From assembly GCA_958295945.1 (NCBI GenBank), contig OY282386.1, positions 4,892,204 to 4,956,203 of the forward strand: a stretch of 64,000 bases of DNA, read 5' to 3'. The notes beneath the pieces were generated by a model. That model was given only the letters and a program-made list of their open reading frames with translations. It was not told the DNA's origin and made no database searches. This DNA is from Candidatus Poribacteria bacterium. Its GTDB lineage: Bacteria > Poribacteria > WGA-4E > WGA-3G. The position numbers were made by a program, and so were the translations under genes. The first letter of the stretch is position 1, and each line of letters starts with the position of its first letter. Below, piece by piece: positions 1 through 9,262 of the stretch.

Positions 1-625
1 TAATCTCCCATTCAGTTACGCGTGGTTCATCTTCTTGGATTTTGAGTAAAATCGTTTCTATTTGATCGGTTTCAACACCAGCTCGAGTAACACGGATTAA
101 TTGTCCGAATTTCTCAAGTTTTAATGAGGTGTGTCGTCCATCAAGAAAAGGATTTGCAAAGATTGCACTCAATACATCTGATACACGCAAATCAACACCG
201 AAGATTTCTCTTAATATACCATCGTTTAATTCACCGATGTAAGTTTTCTGTTCATCAAGGAGTGTTAAAAGGAATTTTTCTTTATTTGCGATTGCTAATC
301 CCTTCGTATCGTTGAATGCGCCTAATACGTTGATGCGAAGTTGTTCTCCTCCATCTGCAGTTTTTCTATACCATAACAGTTCTCGGAGTTCTTCAGGACT
401 ATTGTCAGCTTCCTGAATAGTAACCATCATCTTAGTGGATTTCAGTGTTTCAGTTAGGTCATATCGTGCTTGTAGTGTTGCTAAATGTGGTTCAAAGTCT
501 GACATCTCCATTGGTGACCATCTGACGTTTGAATTCTTTATACTACAACCAAGATTGAATGTACATATACATAAGAACGAGATACCGAACAAAATTAGAA
601 TTCCATTATTTTGATGGTTTCTCAT
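1..625 (-). CDS. LolB/DUF4292-like outer-membrane lipoprotein (3' end cut by window)
   Basis: The frame opens with ATG at 623-625, directly after the argD stop codon (no gap), and stays open to the left edge, giving about 208 visible residues. Residues 1-26 form a signal peptide ending in the lipobox LNLGC, so it should be a lipoprotein. The rest has the alternating beta-strand pattern of the LolA/LolB/DUF4292 fold (for example ELLWYRKTADGG, LRINVLGAF, KTYIGELNDGIL). That family carries or organises lipoproteins or lipids in the envelope. The fold is inferred from pattern only; the exact family is uncertain. It is probably co-transcribed with argD. Confidence 0.6.
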   Translation of the reverse strand, partial: MRNHQNNGILILFGISFLCICTFNLGCSIKNSNVRWSPMEMSDFEPHLATLQARYDLTETLKSTKMMVTIQEADNSPEELRELLWYRKTADGGEQLRINVLGAFNDTKGLAIANKEKFLLTLLDEQKTYIGELNDGILREIFGVDLRVSDVLSAIFANPFLDGRHTSLKLEKFGQLIRVTRAGVETDQIETILLKIQEDEPRVTEWEI

Positions 626-1816
626 TTAGTATACCTCAGACATGGATTTTTCAACCAGATTCACTGCTTCTTCAACATGTGAATTATTTATATTGAGAGG
701 TGGTAGGAAACGGAGTACATAGTCGTTTGTACATATTGTTACTAATCCGTTTTCAATACATTTCGCTGCGAGTGGTTTTGCATCTTCTTCCATTACAAGA
801 CCGCGTAGTAATCCTTTCCCACGCACCTCTTTAATTGGAAACTTATCTTTGAGTTCCATGAGACCACCTGCGAGATAGTTCCCCATTTTTACAGCATTTA
901 CAGCAAGGTTCTCTTCCAAAATTGTTTTGATTGTAGCAACCGCTGCGGCAGAGGATAAGAAATTACCACCGAAAGTGGCTGCGTGTGTACCAGGAACGAA
1001 ACTCTCAGCGACATCACGTTTGGCTAACATTGCACCGATAGGAACTCCGCTTCCGAGTGCTTTTGCCATGGTAATCACATCAGGTACTACTCCATAACTT
1101 TGATAACCGAAAAATGTTCCTAATCTTCCCATCGCAGTTTGGACTTCGTCAAATATCAGTAACAGGTTATTTTTATCACAGAGTTCACGTAATCCTTGTA
1201 GATATCCATCACTTGGGATATTAACCCCACCCTCTGACTGGATCGGTTCTACTAAAATAGCACAGGTTTTGTCGTTAATTGCTGATTCCGTTGCTGCCAA
1301 ATCATCAAAAGGAACATAGGTGAAACCTTCAAGCATCGGTTCAAATCCGACGTGATATTTCGTCTGTGCAGTGGCGGTAATAGTAGCCATTGTTCGTCCA
1401 TGGAATGAATTGTCCATTGTAATGATTTCATAGGCATCAGTTCTACCCTTGTCTTTGGTATATTTCCGTGCCAATTTGATAGCTGCTTCATTCGCCTCAG
1501 CACCACTATTACAGAAGAAACATTGATCCATATCAGAATTATCAATGAGTAGTTTTGCTAATTCTGCTTGAGGTTGTATGTAATATAGATTTGATGTATG
1601 GAGGATGTTTCCTGCTTGCTCGCGTATTGCTGCGACAACCTTTGGATGTGCATGCCCTAATCCGTTGACAGCTAAACCACCCAGAAAATCCAGGTATTTT
1701 TTACCTTCTGCATCCCATAGATAGGGACCTTCACCTTTGACGAAGGCAAGGCTTCTGTCCCCATAAGTGTTAATAATATATTCCGTTGCCATTGATTTAA
1801 TATCTGTTGTTGTCAT
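626..1816 (-). CDS. argD: Acetylornithine/succinyldiaminopimelate aminotransferase, class III PLP
   Basis: The protein has 396 residues, normal for ArgD. It transfers an amino group from glutamate to N-acetylglutamate semialdehyde in arginine synthesis, and ArgD enzymes often also serve lysine synthesis. Visible class III signatures are SGAEANE at 104-110, FHGRT at 138-142, the DEVQTAMGR stretch at 223-231 and the PLP-binding lysine at about 252 in ITMAKALGSG. AAGGAG lies just before the ATG. No other arginine genes are nearby; the following gene is the lipoprotein, with no spacer. Related class III enzymes such as ornithine aminotransferase share these motifs, but length and motif spacing favour ArgD. 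Confidence 0.9.
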   Translation of the reverse strand: MTTTDIKSMATEYIINTYGDRSLAFVKGEGPYLWDAEGKKYLDFLGGLAVNGLGHAHPKVVAAIREQAGNILHTSNLYYIQPQAELAKLLIDNSDMDQCFFCNSGAEANEAAIKLARKYTKDKGRTDAYEIITMDNSFHGRTMATITATAQTKYHVGFEPMLEGFTYVPFDDLAATESAINDKTCAILVEPIQSEGGVNIPSDGYLQGLRELCDKNNLLLIFDEVQTAMGRLGTFFGYQSYGVVPDVITMAKALGSGVPIGAMLAKRDVAESFVPGTHAATFGGNFLSSAAAVATIKTILEENLAVNAVKMGNYLAGGLMELKDKFPIKEVRGKGLLRGLVMEEDAKPLAAKCIENGLVTICTNDYVLRFLPPLNINNSHVEEAVNLVEKSMSEVY

Positions 1817-1899
1817 AGTCTTACTCCTTGTATTCTTTTTGTAGTGATTTGAAACTGCACCATGGGTTCGCTTGTATACATCCTATCCACAAAAATGCA

Positions 1900-2574
1900 T
1901 TAACCTATGATCACCTTTCTAAATGTAAGTGATATCCGCCGCTGACGTGGATATTTTACACCATCCCACACATCAGATTTTCTGGCGGGAATACCGTGTA
2001 ACCATTCAGATCTTGCTTCACCATTTAGCACAATAAGACTTCTTGGAACAAGCAAGACTGGTATCTTTTTTGTCTTATCATCTCTTTTTGTGAAATTCAT
2101 AATACAACTTGACTCTAAACTTAAAGAAACAATTGCATCATCAAAACAAGGCACACAATCAATATGTGCTGAGATTCCTTGACCGCTTAGATATTCATTA
2201 ACAATCACTTGATCCGCAATTTTTCGCATGTAACCTTTTTTATTTAACTTTTCGCTAAGAACTTTCAACCATTCTGGCAGCTCCCCAACACACATACTCA
2301 TATCCACTTTTCGTGCTTTGTAGTTATACTTAAAACCGTAATGCTGAACGCGACGCCTTAAATCTTTGAGCCAAAGTCCTTTGTTCACATGTGCTAATAA
2401 TTCCTCTTGTTCATCCTCAGTGATATAATTTTCTATATACTGTAGTCCTGGGATTCCATCAATCAACGCCTCTTTTTTCTGATTGAATGGTTGAACAATC
2501 TGCCACTTTAATAATTCTCGGAGATTGTCACTGGGTCTGTAGTAATTATCATTGTCGCAGTGTATATAGGACAT
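1900..2574 (-). CDS. AlkB-like Fe(II)/2-oxoglutarate dioxygenase
   Basis: This 224-residue protein fits the AlkB superfamily, which removes methyl groups from nucleic acids or hydroxylates related substrates. The sequence NEYLSGQGISAHID at 126-139 gives the iron ligands H137 and D139. The distal ligand is H193 in WLHGIPAR. The C-terminal RISLTFR (R213, R219) matches the 2-oxoglutarate-binding arginines of AlkB. A good AAGGGAG site precedes the ATG. It stands alone between argD and a DNA methyltransferase. Repair of alkylated DNA is the likely role, but RNA or protein substrates cannot be excluded. Confidence 0.8.
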   Translation of the reverse strand: MSYIHCDNDNYYRPSDNLRELLKWQIVQPFNQKKEALIDGIPGLQYIENYITEDEQEELLAHVNKGLWLKDLRRRVQHYGFKYNYKARKVDMSMCVGELPEWLKVLSEKLNKKGYMRKIADQVIVNEYLSGQGISAHIDCVPCFDDAIVSLSLESSCIMNFTKRDDKTKKIPVLLVPRSLIVLNGEARSEWLHGIPARKSDVWDGVKYPRQRRISLTFRKVIIG

Positions 2575-2762
2575 GTCTTAACTCCCTTTCAGTATATTAG
2601 ACCGACTACTATTCGGCAAATAGTGCAGGAACATTTCTTGTCTGTTTAAGATTTGTTTATGGATATGGAATTTAACAAACTCAACCCATAAGTGAATATG
2701 AAAAGAAAATGTATGGATATTTTAATTTTACTGTATCTTGTCGTCTAATTCAAGTAAGAATT
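2575..2762. other. Intergenic stretch with no gene seen
   Basis: AT-rich spacer upstream of the AlkB-like gene. It ends with TAAGAATT at 2755-2762, which is repeated at 3385-3392 on the far side of the inverted-repeat element and is read here as its target duplication. I see no coding frame. Confidence 0.5.
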
Positions 2763-3384
2763 TCAGGGTTATTTAGTTTTAGGTATTTTGGTCATTTTTT
2801 ATCACAATCGTTAACATTTATGTAGTGTTGTCCGTCGGGTAGAGCGTTAGCGAAACTCGACATATACTAGTGTTGTGTCCACTCTTATTTGATAGGTAAA
2901 TATCGCGATTCGGAGATCGCTCCTACAGAAATCTTGTGTATGGTAGGAGGGAACTCCGATTCTCGATTTCTTTGGGATTCATAATTTTAGGGTAGACGCT
3001 CCACTAGATGTGTCGGGTTTCAATATCGCTCTACACGATATGTGTAAACTTAAGGAATATATGAAATATAGAAACCTTCTCCAGGCCCGTAGGGACGATA
3101 TGTTTATAGCAGTCCGTTGAGCACGAGTTCTTTACTTTAATCCCGTAGGGACGATATGTTAAAAATTATCGCATTGACACTCACATATCGTCCCTACGGG
3201 ACTAAAGATGCTGTGTTTATGCGCGATCTATAAACATATCGTCCCTACGGGACTGAAGAGGGTTTCCACACTTGAAAGTTCCTTAAGTGGACACATATTG
3301 GGTTTCAATATCGCTCTACACGACCTACGATATAACTATTAGTAACATACATCAATTGAAAATTTTTAAAACTAAATAACCCTA
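2763..3384. mobile_element. 622-bp non-coding terminal-inverted-repeat element with 8-bp target duplication
   Basis: A perfect 17-base inverted repeat, AGGGTTATTTAGTTTTA at 2765-2781 and its complement at 3367-3383, bounds the region. TAAGAATT flanks it on both sides (2755-2762 and 3385-3392). No open frame of note lies inside. Internally there are four copies of a CCCGTAGGGACGATATGT-type unit, two in each orientation (about 3087, 3143, 3183 and 3235), and three copies of a unit reading roughly TTTCAATATCGCTCTACACG, partly inverted. The right end supplies the last codons and stop of the neighbouring methyltransferase. It looks like a MITE or a decayed transposon with nested repeats. Confidence 0.75.
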
Positions 3385-4355
3385 TAAGAATTGTTTGTTA
3401 TCAAATCTAACGGCATTTGGACAACCCGTTCTTTCCCTGACGGCTCGTGAATAGGTTTACCGATCGGTCGTAGGGGCAATTCTCCATCGGCAAACTTCTG
3501 TATCCGTTCACGCGTAATCTCAATATAGTTTGAATCAAGTTCTGCGGCAATTGCTTTTCTGTCATGTTGTAGGGCAGCAATAATCGTTGATCCAACACCA
3601 CAATACGGATCAAAAACCACACCATCAGGCTGAGTAAGTGCTAACACACATCGCTGAACTAATTCTACAGGAAACTGACATGGATGTTCGGTTTTCTCCG
3701 GATGGTTCGCTTTCACGTTGGGAATATCCCATACACCTTCTTCCCAATCATGAGTCACCACATCCCAAACATCAGAAGGGTTTTTTCCGAGCGGGTTGCC
3801 AGAAAGTTGACCGCGTTTTGGTCCTTTGAAATGGCGTTTGCCCGGATATTTGGCAGGAACCCTGACAGGATCAAGATTAAAAATATACTCGTCGGTTTTG
3901 GAAAACCATAAGATAACCTCGTACCGACCCGAGAACCGATTTTTGCAGTGCAAACCGTGATTAAATCGCCAAATGATCCTATTCCGCAATTTTAATCCGA
4001 ACCGTTTAAAAATTTCATAGAAGTAAATATCAAGCGGGAAGACCTCACCCTTTTCAATATAATTCCCTACCTGCCAGCACAGATTACCAGTACTGGCAAG
4101 AACACGGACAAGTTCTACAATTACAGGTTCATGGTTTTTTAAATATGCCTGTAAAGACATTTTTTTCTCATATTTTTTACCCAGATTGTATGGTGGAGAT
4201 GTAATCACCAATTCTATTGAATCTGATGGTATATCCTTTAAGAGTTTATTGCAATTCCCATCAAAGAGAACAACGTCAGAATTGGGGGAGTATGTGTCTG
4301 ATATTGATATTTGACGTTTTACAAAATCATAAGTTTCTTTTAATATGCTCATCAT
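3372..4355 (-). CDS. Site-specific DNA methyltransferase, N4-cytosine/N6-adenine, beta-class order
   Basis: The protein has 327 residues. The catalytic motif TSPPYNLGK lies at 52-60 (SPPY 53-56) and the S-adenosylmethionine motif FDPYCGVGST at 248-257, so motif IV precedes motif I, the beta-class order. SPPY is common in N4-cytosine and some N6-adenine enzymes. No restriction endonuclease is adjacent, so it may be an orphan regulatory or protective methylase. The final residues (RVI and stop) come from the end of the inverted-repeat element. Removing the element with one target copy would give an ending of NNSYLN and a stop, so the insertion barely altered the protein. The start is supported by AAGGAAATGC before the ATG. 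Confidence 0.85.
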   Translation of the reverse strand: MMSILKETYDFVKRQISISDTYSPNSDVVLFDGNCNKLLKDIPSDSIELVITSPPYNLGKKYEKKMSLQAYLKNHEPVIVELVRVLASTGNLCWQVGNYIEKGEVFPLDIYFYEIFKRFGLKLRNRIIWRFNHGLHCKNRFSGRYEVILWFSKTDEYIFNLDPVRVPAKYPGKRHFKGPKRGQLSGNPLGKNPSDVWDVVTHDWEEGVWDIPNVKANHPEKTEHPCQFPVELVQRCVLALTQPDGVVFDPYCGVGSTIIAALQHDRKAIAAELDSNYIEITRERIQKFADGELPLRPIGKPIHEPSGKERVVQMPLDLITNNSYRVI

Positions 4356-4415
4356 GCATTTCCTTAGTTTGACGTGTATGAATTTTCTTCATCAAACATA
4401 ATCAAAGATATAATA

Positions 4416-5549
4416 TTACCAATTTGTATAAGAACCATCTTCTCTTTGATAGCCGTGTGGAGGACTGAAATCTAATGTTGCTACATTAGTTAGTGCGTCC
4501 TCGTTGAATTCAATACCGAGTCCGGGGGATTTTGGTGGTAATAGGTAACCAGATTCAAAAGGCACTTGAACGGGAAAGACATCGGTAAGAGAAGACATTG
4601 GCGCGCGAGGAAGTTCCTGCACTCCAACAAGTGATGATGATAAACAAAGATGTAGACAGGCTGCGGTAGAAACAGGTCCAAGCGGATTATGTGGTGCTAA
4701 ATGGATATAATGCGTTTCACACCATCCTGCAATTTTCCGTGCTTCTGTCAATCCACCAGCAATACATAGGTCAACACGACAATAATCTAATAGGTCTTCT
4801 TCAATGACTTCTCTGAATTTCCATTTACTATCATATTGTTCTCCAACCGCAATGGGTACCGATGTTTGTTGTCGTAACCTTCTGAGACTGGCAGGATTTT
4901 CACTTCGTAAAGGATCTTCAATAAAGAAAGGATTGTACTGTTCAACTTTTGAACAAAAGTCAAGGCTATCTGCGGGGTCCAGTCGTGTATGTACATCTAC
5001 GAGGATGTTTACTTCCTCTCCCAATGCTTTGCGAACAGTTTGGACCTCTTCCAACCCGAATTGCACAGCGCGTCGGGGTTCAAAAGTGCCTGAACCTGTT
5101 CTATCAGCCAAACCCCATCGGACGAATTTCCATCCTGCATCATAGGTTTGCCTACAACTTTCAACAAGTGCATCTAAATTTCCACCACCATTATGTGGAT
5201 AACAGACGACTTTGTCTCTTGTTCGACCGCCTAAGAGTTCATAGACTGGGACATTAAGTGCTTTTCCTTTGATGTCCCACAGTGCGATGTCAACTGCACT
5301 GACAGCAGCAGCTTGAACAACACCACCTGGGAAAAATCCACCCCTGAACATCACTTGCCATAGGTGTTCAATCTGAAAAGGATCCGACCCGATGAGGATC
5401 GGATCAAAAGAACGCACAACTTCAGCTAATGCGATTGCACGTCGTCTAATTCCGCCTTCACCGACACCGTATATTCCTGCATCGGTTTCGACTTTGACGA
5501 AAAAATGCCCTGATGAGGAAACAAACGTTTTGACATTGGTAATTTTCAT
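4416..5549 (-). CDS. Mandelate racemase/muconate lactonizing family enzyme, galactonate-dehydratase-like
   Basis: This 377-residue member of the enolase superfamily should dehydrate a sugar acid after metal-assisted proton abstraction. The magnesium ligands are D185 (LVDVHTRLDP), E211 (FFIEDPL) and E237 (AVGEQYD). The acid/base histidines are H187 and H287 (LAPHNPLGP). These positions lie two residues from those known for Escherichia coli D-galactonate dehydratase, which supports that subgroup. The real substrate could be another aldonic acid. It precedes a PhyH and a Gfo/Idh/MocA gene, a catabolic grouping typical of Poribacteria-like genomes. Confidence 0.85.
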   Translation of the reverse strand: MKITNVKTFVSSSGHFFVKVETDAGIYGVGEGGIRRRAIALAEVVRSFDPILIGSDPFQIEHLWQVMFRGGFFPGGVVQAAAVSAVDIALWDIKGKALNVPVYELLGGRTRDKVVCYPHNGGGNLDALVESCRQTYDAGWKFVRWGLADRTGSGTFEPRRAVQFGLEEVQTVRKALGEEVNILVDVHTRLDPADSLDFCSKVEQYNPFFIEDPLRSENPASLRRLRQQTSVPIAVGEQYDSKWKFREVIEEDLLDYCRVDLCIAGGLTEARKIAGWCETHYIHLAPHNPLGPVSTAACLHLCLSSSLVGVQELPRAPMSSLTDVFPVQVPFESGYLLPPKSPGLGIEFNEDALTNVATLDFSPPHGYQREDGSYTNW

Positions 5550-5566
5550 AGAGAACTCTTTATTTT

Positions 5567-5709
5567 AACCTAAGTTGCTACCTACTGAATATTAATCATC
5601 ATAGGACTTTATCAAACGAAAAAACATAGGAATTTTGCATATTTCGGTGCCACTTCTTATAAATCGGGGTTAGAAACCCCTCCAACAATGACAAGTGGCA
5701 ACTTAGGTT
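5567..5709. mobile_element. 143-bp MITE related to the insertion sequence at 8658
   Basis: The terminal inverted repeats are AACCTAAGTTGCTACCT (5567-5583) and the near complement ending AACTTAGGTT (to 5709). Flanks ATTTT and GTTTT may be a mutated 5-bp target duplication. The first roughly 40 bases match, with two differences, the end of the broken insertion sequence starting at 8658. An internal GGGGTT/AACCCC hairpin lies near 5667-5680. No coding capacity. Confidence 0.7.
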
Positions 5710-5737
5710 GTTTTAGTTTTAAAGATTATTAACTATC

Positions 5738-6544
5738 TCAAACAGCATCTAACGTTGGTGTATTGTTTTGACAATATACCGGACGGAATAGTGTTTTCCG
5801 TTTGAAAGACATCTCCTCAAGGTGCATTGGATGTGGTTCCCAACTGTGCCATTTGTTACCAACCGTATTATAACAGTTGAAAATAGCGATGCGGTCTAAT
5901 TCTTCGTCAGTCCATTTTGCCCCAGTGTGTGTAATTGCTTCAGTGAAAATCAGAACTGAACCTGCTGGACAGGTATAGTCCTCCCAAAGCGGTGAATTTC
6001 GGTCTGCTGTGGACTTTGGTGCTGGAAATGCCCCTTTATGGCTGCCTGTCAAGAACATCGTTCCACCACCACCTTCCTTTACAGGATTCAATTCCCATAC
6101 AACGCGGGTCAAACCACTATGTGCTTTATCATGGTGTAGATGATAGGTGTGTGAATTTCCGGGAAAGTTTAGCATTCCTCTTCCACCGTGAGGTTGGAAG
6201 TTATCGTGTCCATTCCCCCGTATAGTCAGGAATGTACCCTCAAATCGGAATCCATAACAATTATCATTGGCATAGCCAGATGTCAAGAATTCGTTCATAA
6301 AACCGAGAACTACTGGATGATCAGTCAACGTCTCTAATGGACCCCCAATTGATGAGCGATGGTGTGCTGATATAGATTCTGGATCTTGTTTGAGTTGATA
6401 GCAGAATTCCCGCATCTCTTTGGCTTCCGTTTCATTTAACACACCTGGAAATAGCAGCCAACCTCTTGTATCAAAAAGAAATCGTTGCTCTTCTGTGAGT
6501 GGTACTGGTGGTAAATTGTCTGCATTCGTAGTAGGATTTGGCAT
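5738..6544 (-). CDS. Phytanoyl-CoA dioxygenase (PhyH) family Fe(II)/2-oxoglutarate enzyme
   Basis: The protein has 268 residues. The facial-triad candidates are H137 and D139 (HLHHDKAHSGL), distal H206 (ITHTGAKW), and R218 for 2-oxoglutarate. The strands LTRVVWELNPV and GGTMFLTGSHK are typical of the family, which hydroxylates small molecules. The substrate cannot be read from the sequence. It shares a layout with the homologue at 59423-60166, but keeps the iron-binding aspartate that the other lacks. It sits between a sugar-acid dehydratase and a Gfo/Idh/MocA gene. Confidence 0.85.
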   Translation of the reverse strand: MPNPTTNADNLPPVPLTEEQRFLFDTRGWLLFPGVLNETEAKEMREFCYQLKQDPESISAHHRSSIGGPLETLTDHPVVLGFMNEFLTSGYANDNCYGFRFEGTFLTIRGNGHDNFQPHGGRGMLNFPGNSHTYHLHHDKAHSGLTRVVWELNPVKEGGGGTMFLTGSHKGAFPAPKSTADRNSPLWEDYTCPAGSVLIFTEAITHTGAKWTDEELDRIAIFNCYNTVGNKWHSWEPHPMHLEEMSFKRKTLFRPVYCQNNTPTLDAV

Positions 6545-6719
6545 AAGATATTCTCGCTAAAAAATTAAACTATGGTAAATGATTGAATTAATTCTATACA
6601 TTGCTGAGGCGATGTTAGTAGACCTCGCCTAACGTTGATAGAAAGTGTAGACATAATTATATGCTTCACCATAAAATATGTAAGTGTTCAACGCGCTTAC
6701 GAAGCGCGGCTACAAAGTA

Positions 6720-6833
6720 ATACCATTTCTATAAATGTTTATCCCATTAGCATTTGTTAAGAATGTCTTGAAGGACTGCACAAACTGGCAGTTTGTGGTA
6801 CAAAAATGCGGCGTTTTCTATTAGAAATGGTAT
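6720..6833. mobile_element. 114-bp MITE-like element with ATACCATTTCTA inverted repeats
   Basis: ATACCATTTCTAT at 6720-6732 is matched by its near complement TAGAAATGGTAT at 6822-6833. TA on both edges fits a TA target site. Inside is the hairpin ACAAACTG/CAGTTTGT. It lies between the PhyH and Gfo/Idh/MocA genes and codes for nothing. Confidence 0.6.
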
Positions 6834-6848
6834 AAGGGTTAATATGTA

Positions 6849-8015
6849 TCACTTATTTTTTCCATATAAACGTTCGTCTTCCATTGATAACCATGAACTG
6901 TAATCACGCGGCATTTCTTTAAGTGGTCCGAGACTGTTTTCTTCGCGCCATCGGATTAAGGGGTGTTCACGATTCTTCTGAGGCAATTCAACACGCGTTC
7001 CATAAACTGCAGACTCAAAAACTCCCATTAAAATCTCCATAACATGACGACCTTCTTCACCGCTGCATTCATGTTCACGATTTTCGTCCAAAGCTTCAAC
7101 ATATTCATCTACCATGCAATAATCGTCAGCATCTGCACCATTGTCTTTATCAAAATGATCAGGATAGATCGGCGTGAGTCTCTCCCATTGATCAAGTGTA
7201 CCATCAGGAACAAAGTGTGGGTTCGGTAACCACCACGCCCCTTTCAATTCAGACCAGAACAATCTTCCTTCACTTCCATAGAGTTCTAAAACGTAGGCAT
7301 CACTACTGACTATAGGAAACCGTTGTTGAATGAGAGTACCAGTTACATTACCTTTGAATTGTAGTGTTGAGGTCGTGTATTCTCCAGTGACTGTTCCCAT
7401 ACCTGCGGGTGATGTTAGTACATCTTCAGGTATCAGTTCGCGTCCACCTGCAGTCGCTTGGGTAACAACACTCTTGCAATGACCACCAAAACGTAGCATA
7501 TTGTTAACGACATGTGTTCCGATATTCATCAATCCGTAGCCAGCATAATAACCCTTTCCACATGCATAAATATATCGTAGTTCCCCAATTTTACCTTCGT
7601 CAAGGGTCTTGGCAACAGCTTGTATTGTAGGACTTACCCTTCTTTGATGATGGACGACAACACGTGCATTTTTCTGCTTTGCTTTTGCTATAACTGCATC
7701 GGCTTGAACTAAGTCTGCACATAAGGGTTTTTCCACTTCAATGTTAATTCCATATTCAAGCACACGCATACAAAGCGGATAGTGCATTTCAGTTGCAGTT
7801 GGAATAGCAACGATGTCCGGTTTTGTCTGTGTAATCATCTCATCCAAATCTGTGAAATGAGTAGATACATTCACGATTTTACCGAGTGCATCTAACCTAT
7901 CTTGTACAAGGTCACACAGAGCTACAATCTCTGTGCGGGGATGCGCATGATATGCCTTTGCTGCGGATGTGCCACGACTCCGACAGCCGAGTATTGCTAC
8001 GCGATAGTTTTTCAT
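6849..8015 (-). CDS. Gfo/Idh/MocA family NAD(P)-dependent oxidoreductase
   Basis: The 388-residue protein has an N-terminal Rossmann fold (VAILGCRSRG at 6-15, then CDL at 34-36) and the EKP motif at 95-97 that positions cofactor and substrate. The C-terminal beta-sheet domain follows the usual pattern. Such enzymes oxidise or reduce sugars, inositols or their derivatives; this substrate is unknown. Its promoter at 8022-8050 places the expected transcription start almost on the ATG, and no Shine-Dalgarno sequence is visible. It may therefore be translated from a leaderless message. Confidence 0.88.
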   Translation of the reverse strand: MKNYRVAILGCRSRGTSAAKAYHAHPRTEIVALCDLVQDRLDALGKIVNVSTHFTDLDEMITQTKPDIVAIPTATEMHYPLCMRVLEYGINIEVEKPLCADLVQADAVIAKAKQKNARVVVHHQRRVSPTIQAVAKTLDEGKIGELRYIYACGKGYYAGYGLMNIGTHVVNNMLRFGGHCKSVVTQATAGGRELIPEDVLTSPAGMGTVTGEYTTSTLQFKGNVTGTLIQQRFPIVSSDAYVLELYGSEGRLFWSELKGAWWLPNPHFVPDGTLDQWERLTPIYPDHFDKDNGADADDYCMVDEYVEALDENREHECSGEEGRHVMEILMGVFESAVYGTRVELPQKNREHPLIRWREENSLGPLKEMPRDYSSWLSMEDERLYGKNK

Positions 8016-8021
8016 TTAAGT

Positions 8022-8050
8022 ATTATACGATATTGTCAGCGGTATGTCAA
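8022..8050 (-). promoter_or_regulatory. Consensus sigma-70 promoter for a leaderless transcript
   Basis: On the minus strand TTGACA (8045-8050) and TATAAT (8022-8027) are both perfect consensus with a 17-base spacer. The oxidoreductase ATG starts six bases after the -10 box, about where transcription should begin. Confidence 0.75.
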
Positions 8051-8657
8051 AGGATGTGTAAATTTTAATGGTTAAGATTTCATTGAGCGATTTGATAGAC
8101 AACAGTTGCAGTGTTCATGAATTCTGCGTGCCAGTTGACAATGCATTTTCTAAGATTTCCTTCTAATTTTGTGGAATTTTTCCTTATCAAAACTGTACAG
8201 AAATTGGACATTATTTCGTACATCTGTACAGTTTTTTTTAGTGCTTTCAGAGCAGTATCCATAAGGGTTCGCATAGGATTGATAAAAAAGTAAAAAAAAA
8301 TATTTTGTACACTTTCACTTTTCGTCTTTTGTCGTGTGAAATCGGTAGCCTGAGGATTACACTTGTCCAGCATTGGACGAATGCAGAGTAGAATGTATCT
8401 AATTGTCAAAAGTGGCGCGATGCATAAGGGAATGGCGTTTATGCGAATGAGATTCATATTGAATATGTATGAATTCTCTCTTTTCCGTAATGTGTTTCTA
8501 TTTAATGAAAAGATTGCTTGTAGGATAATCATTATCCATTGATATTTTGTTTTCATAATGTACTGCTTCAAAATTAAAAGTTAGTGACATGTATTATAAC
8601 CAAACAAATAACGAGAGTCAAGTTATTTTTTACAATTTTTAATATTTCTTTTATTAA
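8051..8657. other. About 600 bp without a convincing gene
   Basis: A 163-codon minus-strand frame (8080-8571) exists. Its composition is odd, it has no recognisable domain and no clear ribosome site, so I do not call it a gene. The stretch is AT-rich and lies between a promoter and a broken insertion sequence, and may be decayed mobile DNA. Confidence 0.4.
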
Positions 8658-9223
8658 AACCTAAGTTGATACCTACTGAATATGAATCATCATTTGAAGT
8701 TGCTTCAAAGTGCCGGTAATCACGACATCGGCTTTATTGCGGTTCGGACTTCCTTTTGGCCGCCCACGCGGGCGTTTCAAGGGTGTCTGTGGGGTATCGT
8801 GTTGTTTGGATGCTGAAGTCGTTGATACCGATGGTGTCCCGTCTCGGACGATTTGTTCTATAGCCATTGGATAAGAACGCCGTTCTTTGACACTCACTAT
8901 GGACAAGGCTAAGAATGACAAACTTGAGATCGTTTTACCATGTATTGAAGAAAAGAAACGAGATAAACCATAGGTATGCTTGCCAGCTTTTGATTTGATT
9001 GTTTCGTCGGCGACGATGATATAGACACCTTCAGGATCAAAGAGATGTGTATGAAAAAACACCCGGAGGAGGGTTGTCCAAGGCAGCACCGTGTTAAAAA
9101 AGCGTTGTCCCGTCCGGTAGCTACCACCTTGTTATGAACGACTGAAAGATAATAATGGAGTTTGGCGCACTTTTCGTAGGTGGTTTGTCGGATATGATGA
9201 GATCCGATTATTTTTTGATACAC
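8658..9223 (-). pseudogene. Broken DDE transposase with one insertion-sequence end
   Basis: Two minus-strand frames, 8909-9223 and 8673-9089, overlap and look like one transposase with a frameshift and a missing 5' part. The visible region VYIIVADETIKSKAGKHTYG, then a serine-rich RFFSSIHGK segment and RRSYPM, resembles an IS4/IS701-type DDE core, with the aspartate in VADET as a candidate catalytic residue. The C-terminal part has a GRPKGSPNRNK basic segment. The stop lies in the terminal repeat AACCTAAGTTGATACCT at 8658-8674, shared with the MITEs at 5567 and 61925. The other end is gone, so it cannot move by itself. Confidence 0.7.
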
Positions 9224-9262
9224 ACTAGTAATTAGTACGGATATTGCTAGTTAAATTTAAAT

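Noticed and set aside
3087-3252. Four CCCGTAGGGACGATATGT copies as a CRISPR array
   Set aside because: The copies are in both orientations with uneven spacing and no cas genes; they are dispersed repeats inside a transposon-like element.
8080-8571. 163-codon minus-strand frame
   Set aside because: No domain, odd composition and no ribosome site; it lies in decayed DNA between a promoter and a broken insertion sequence.
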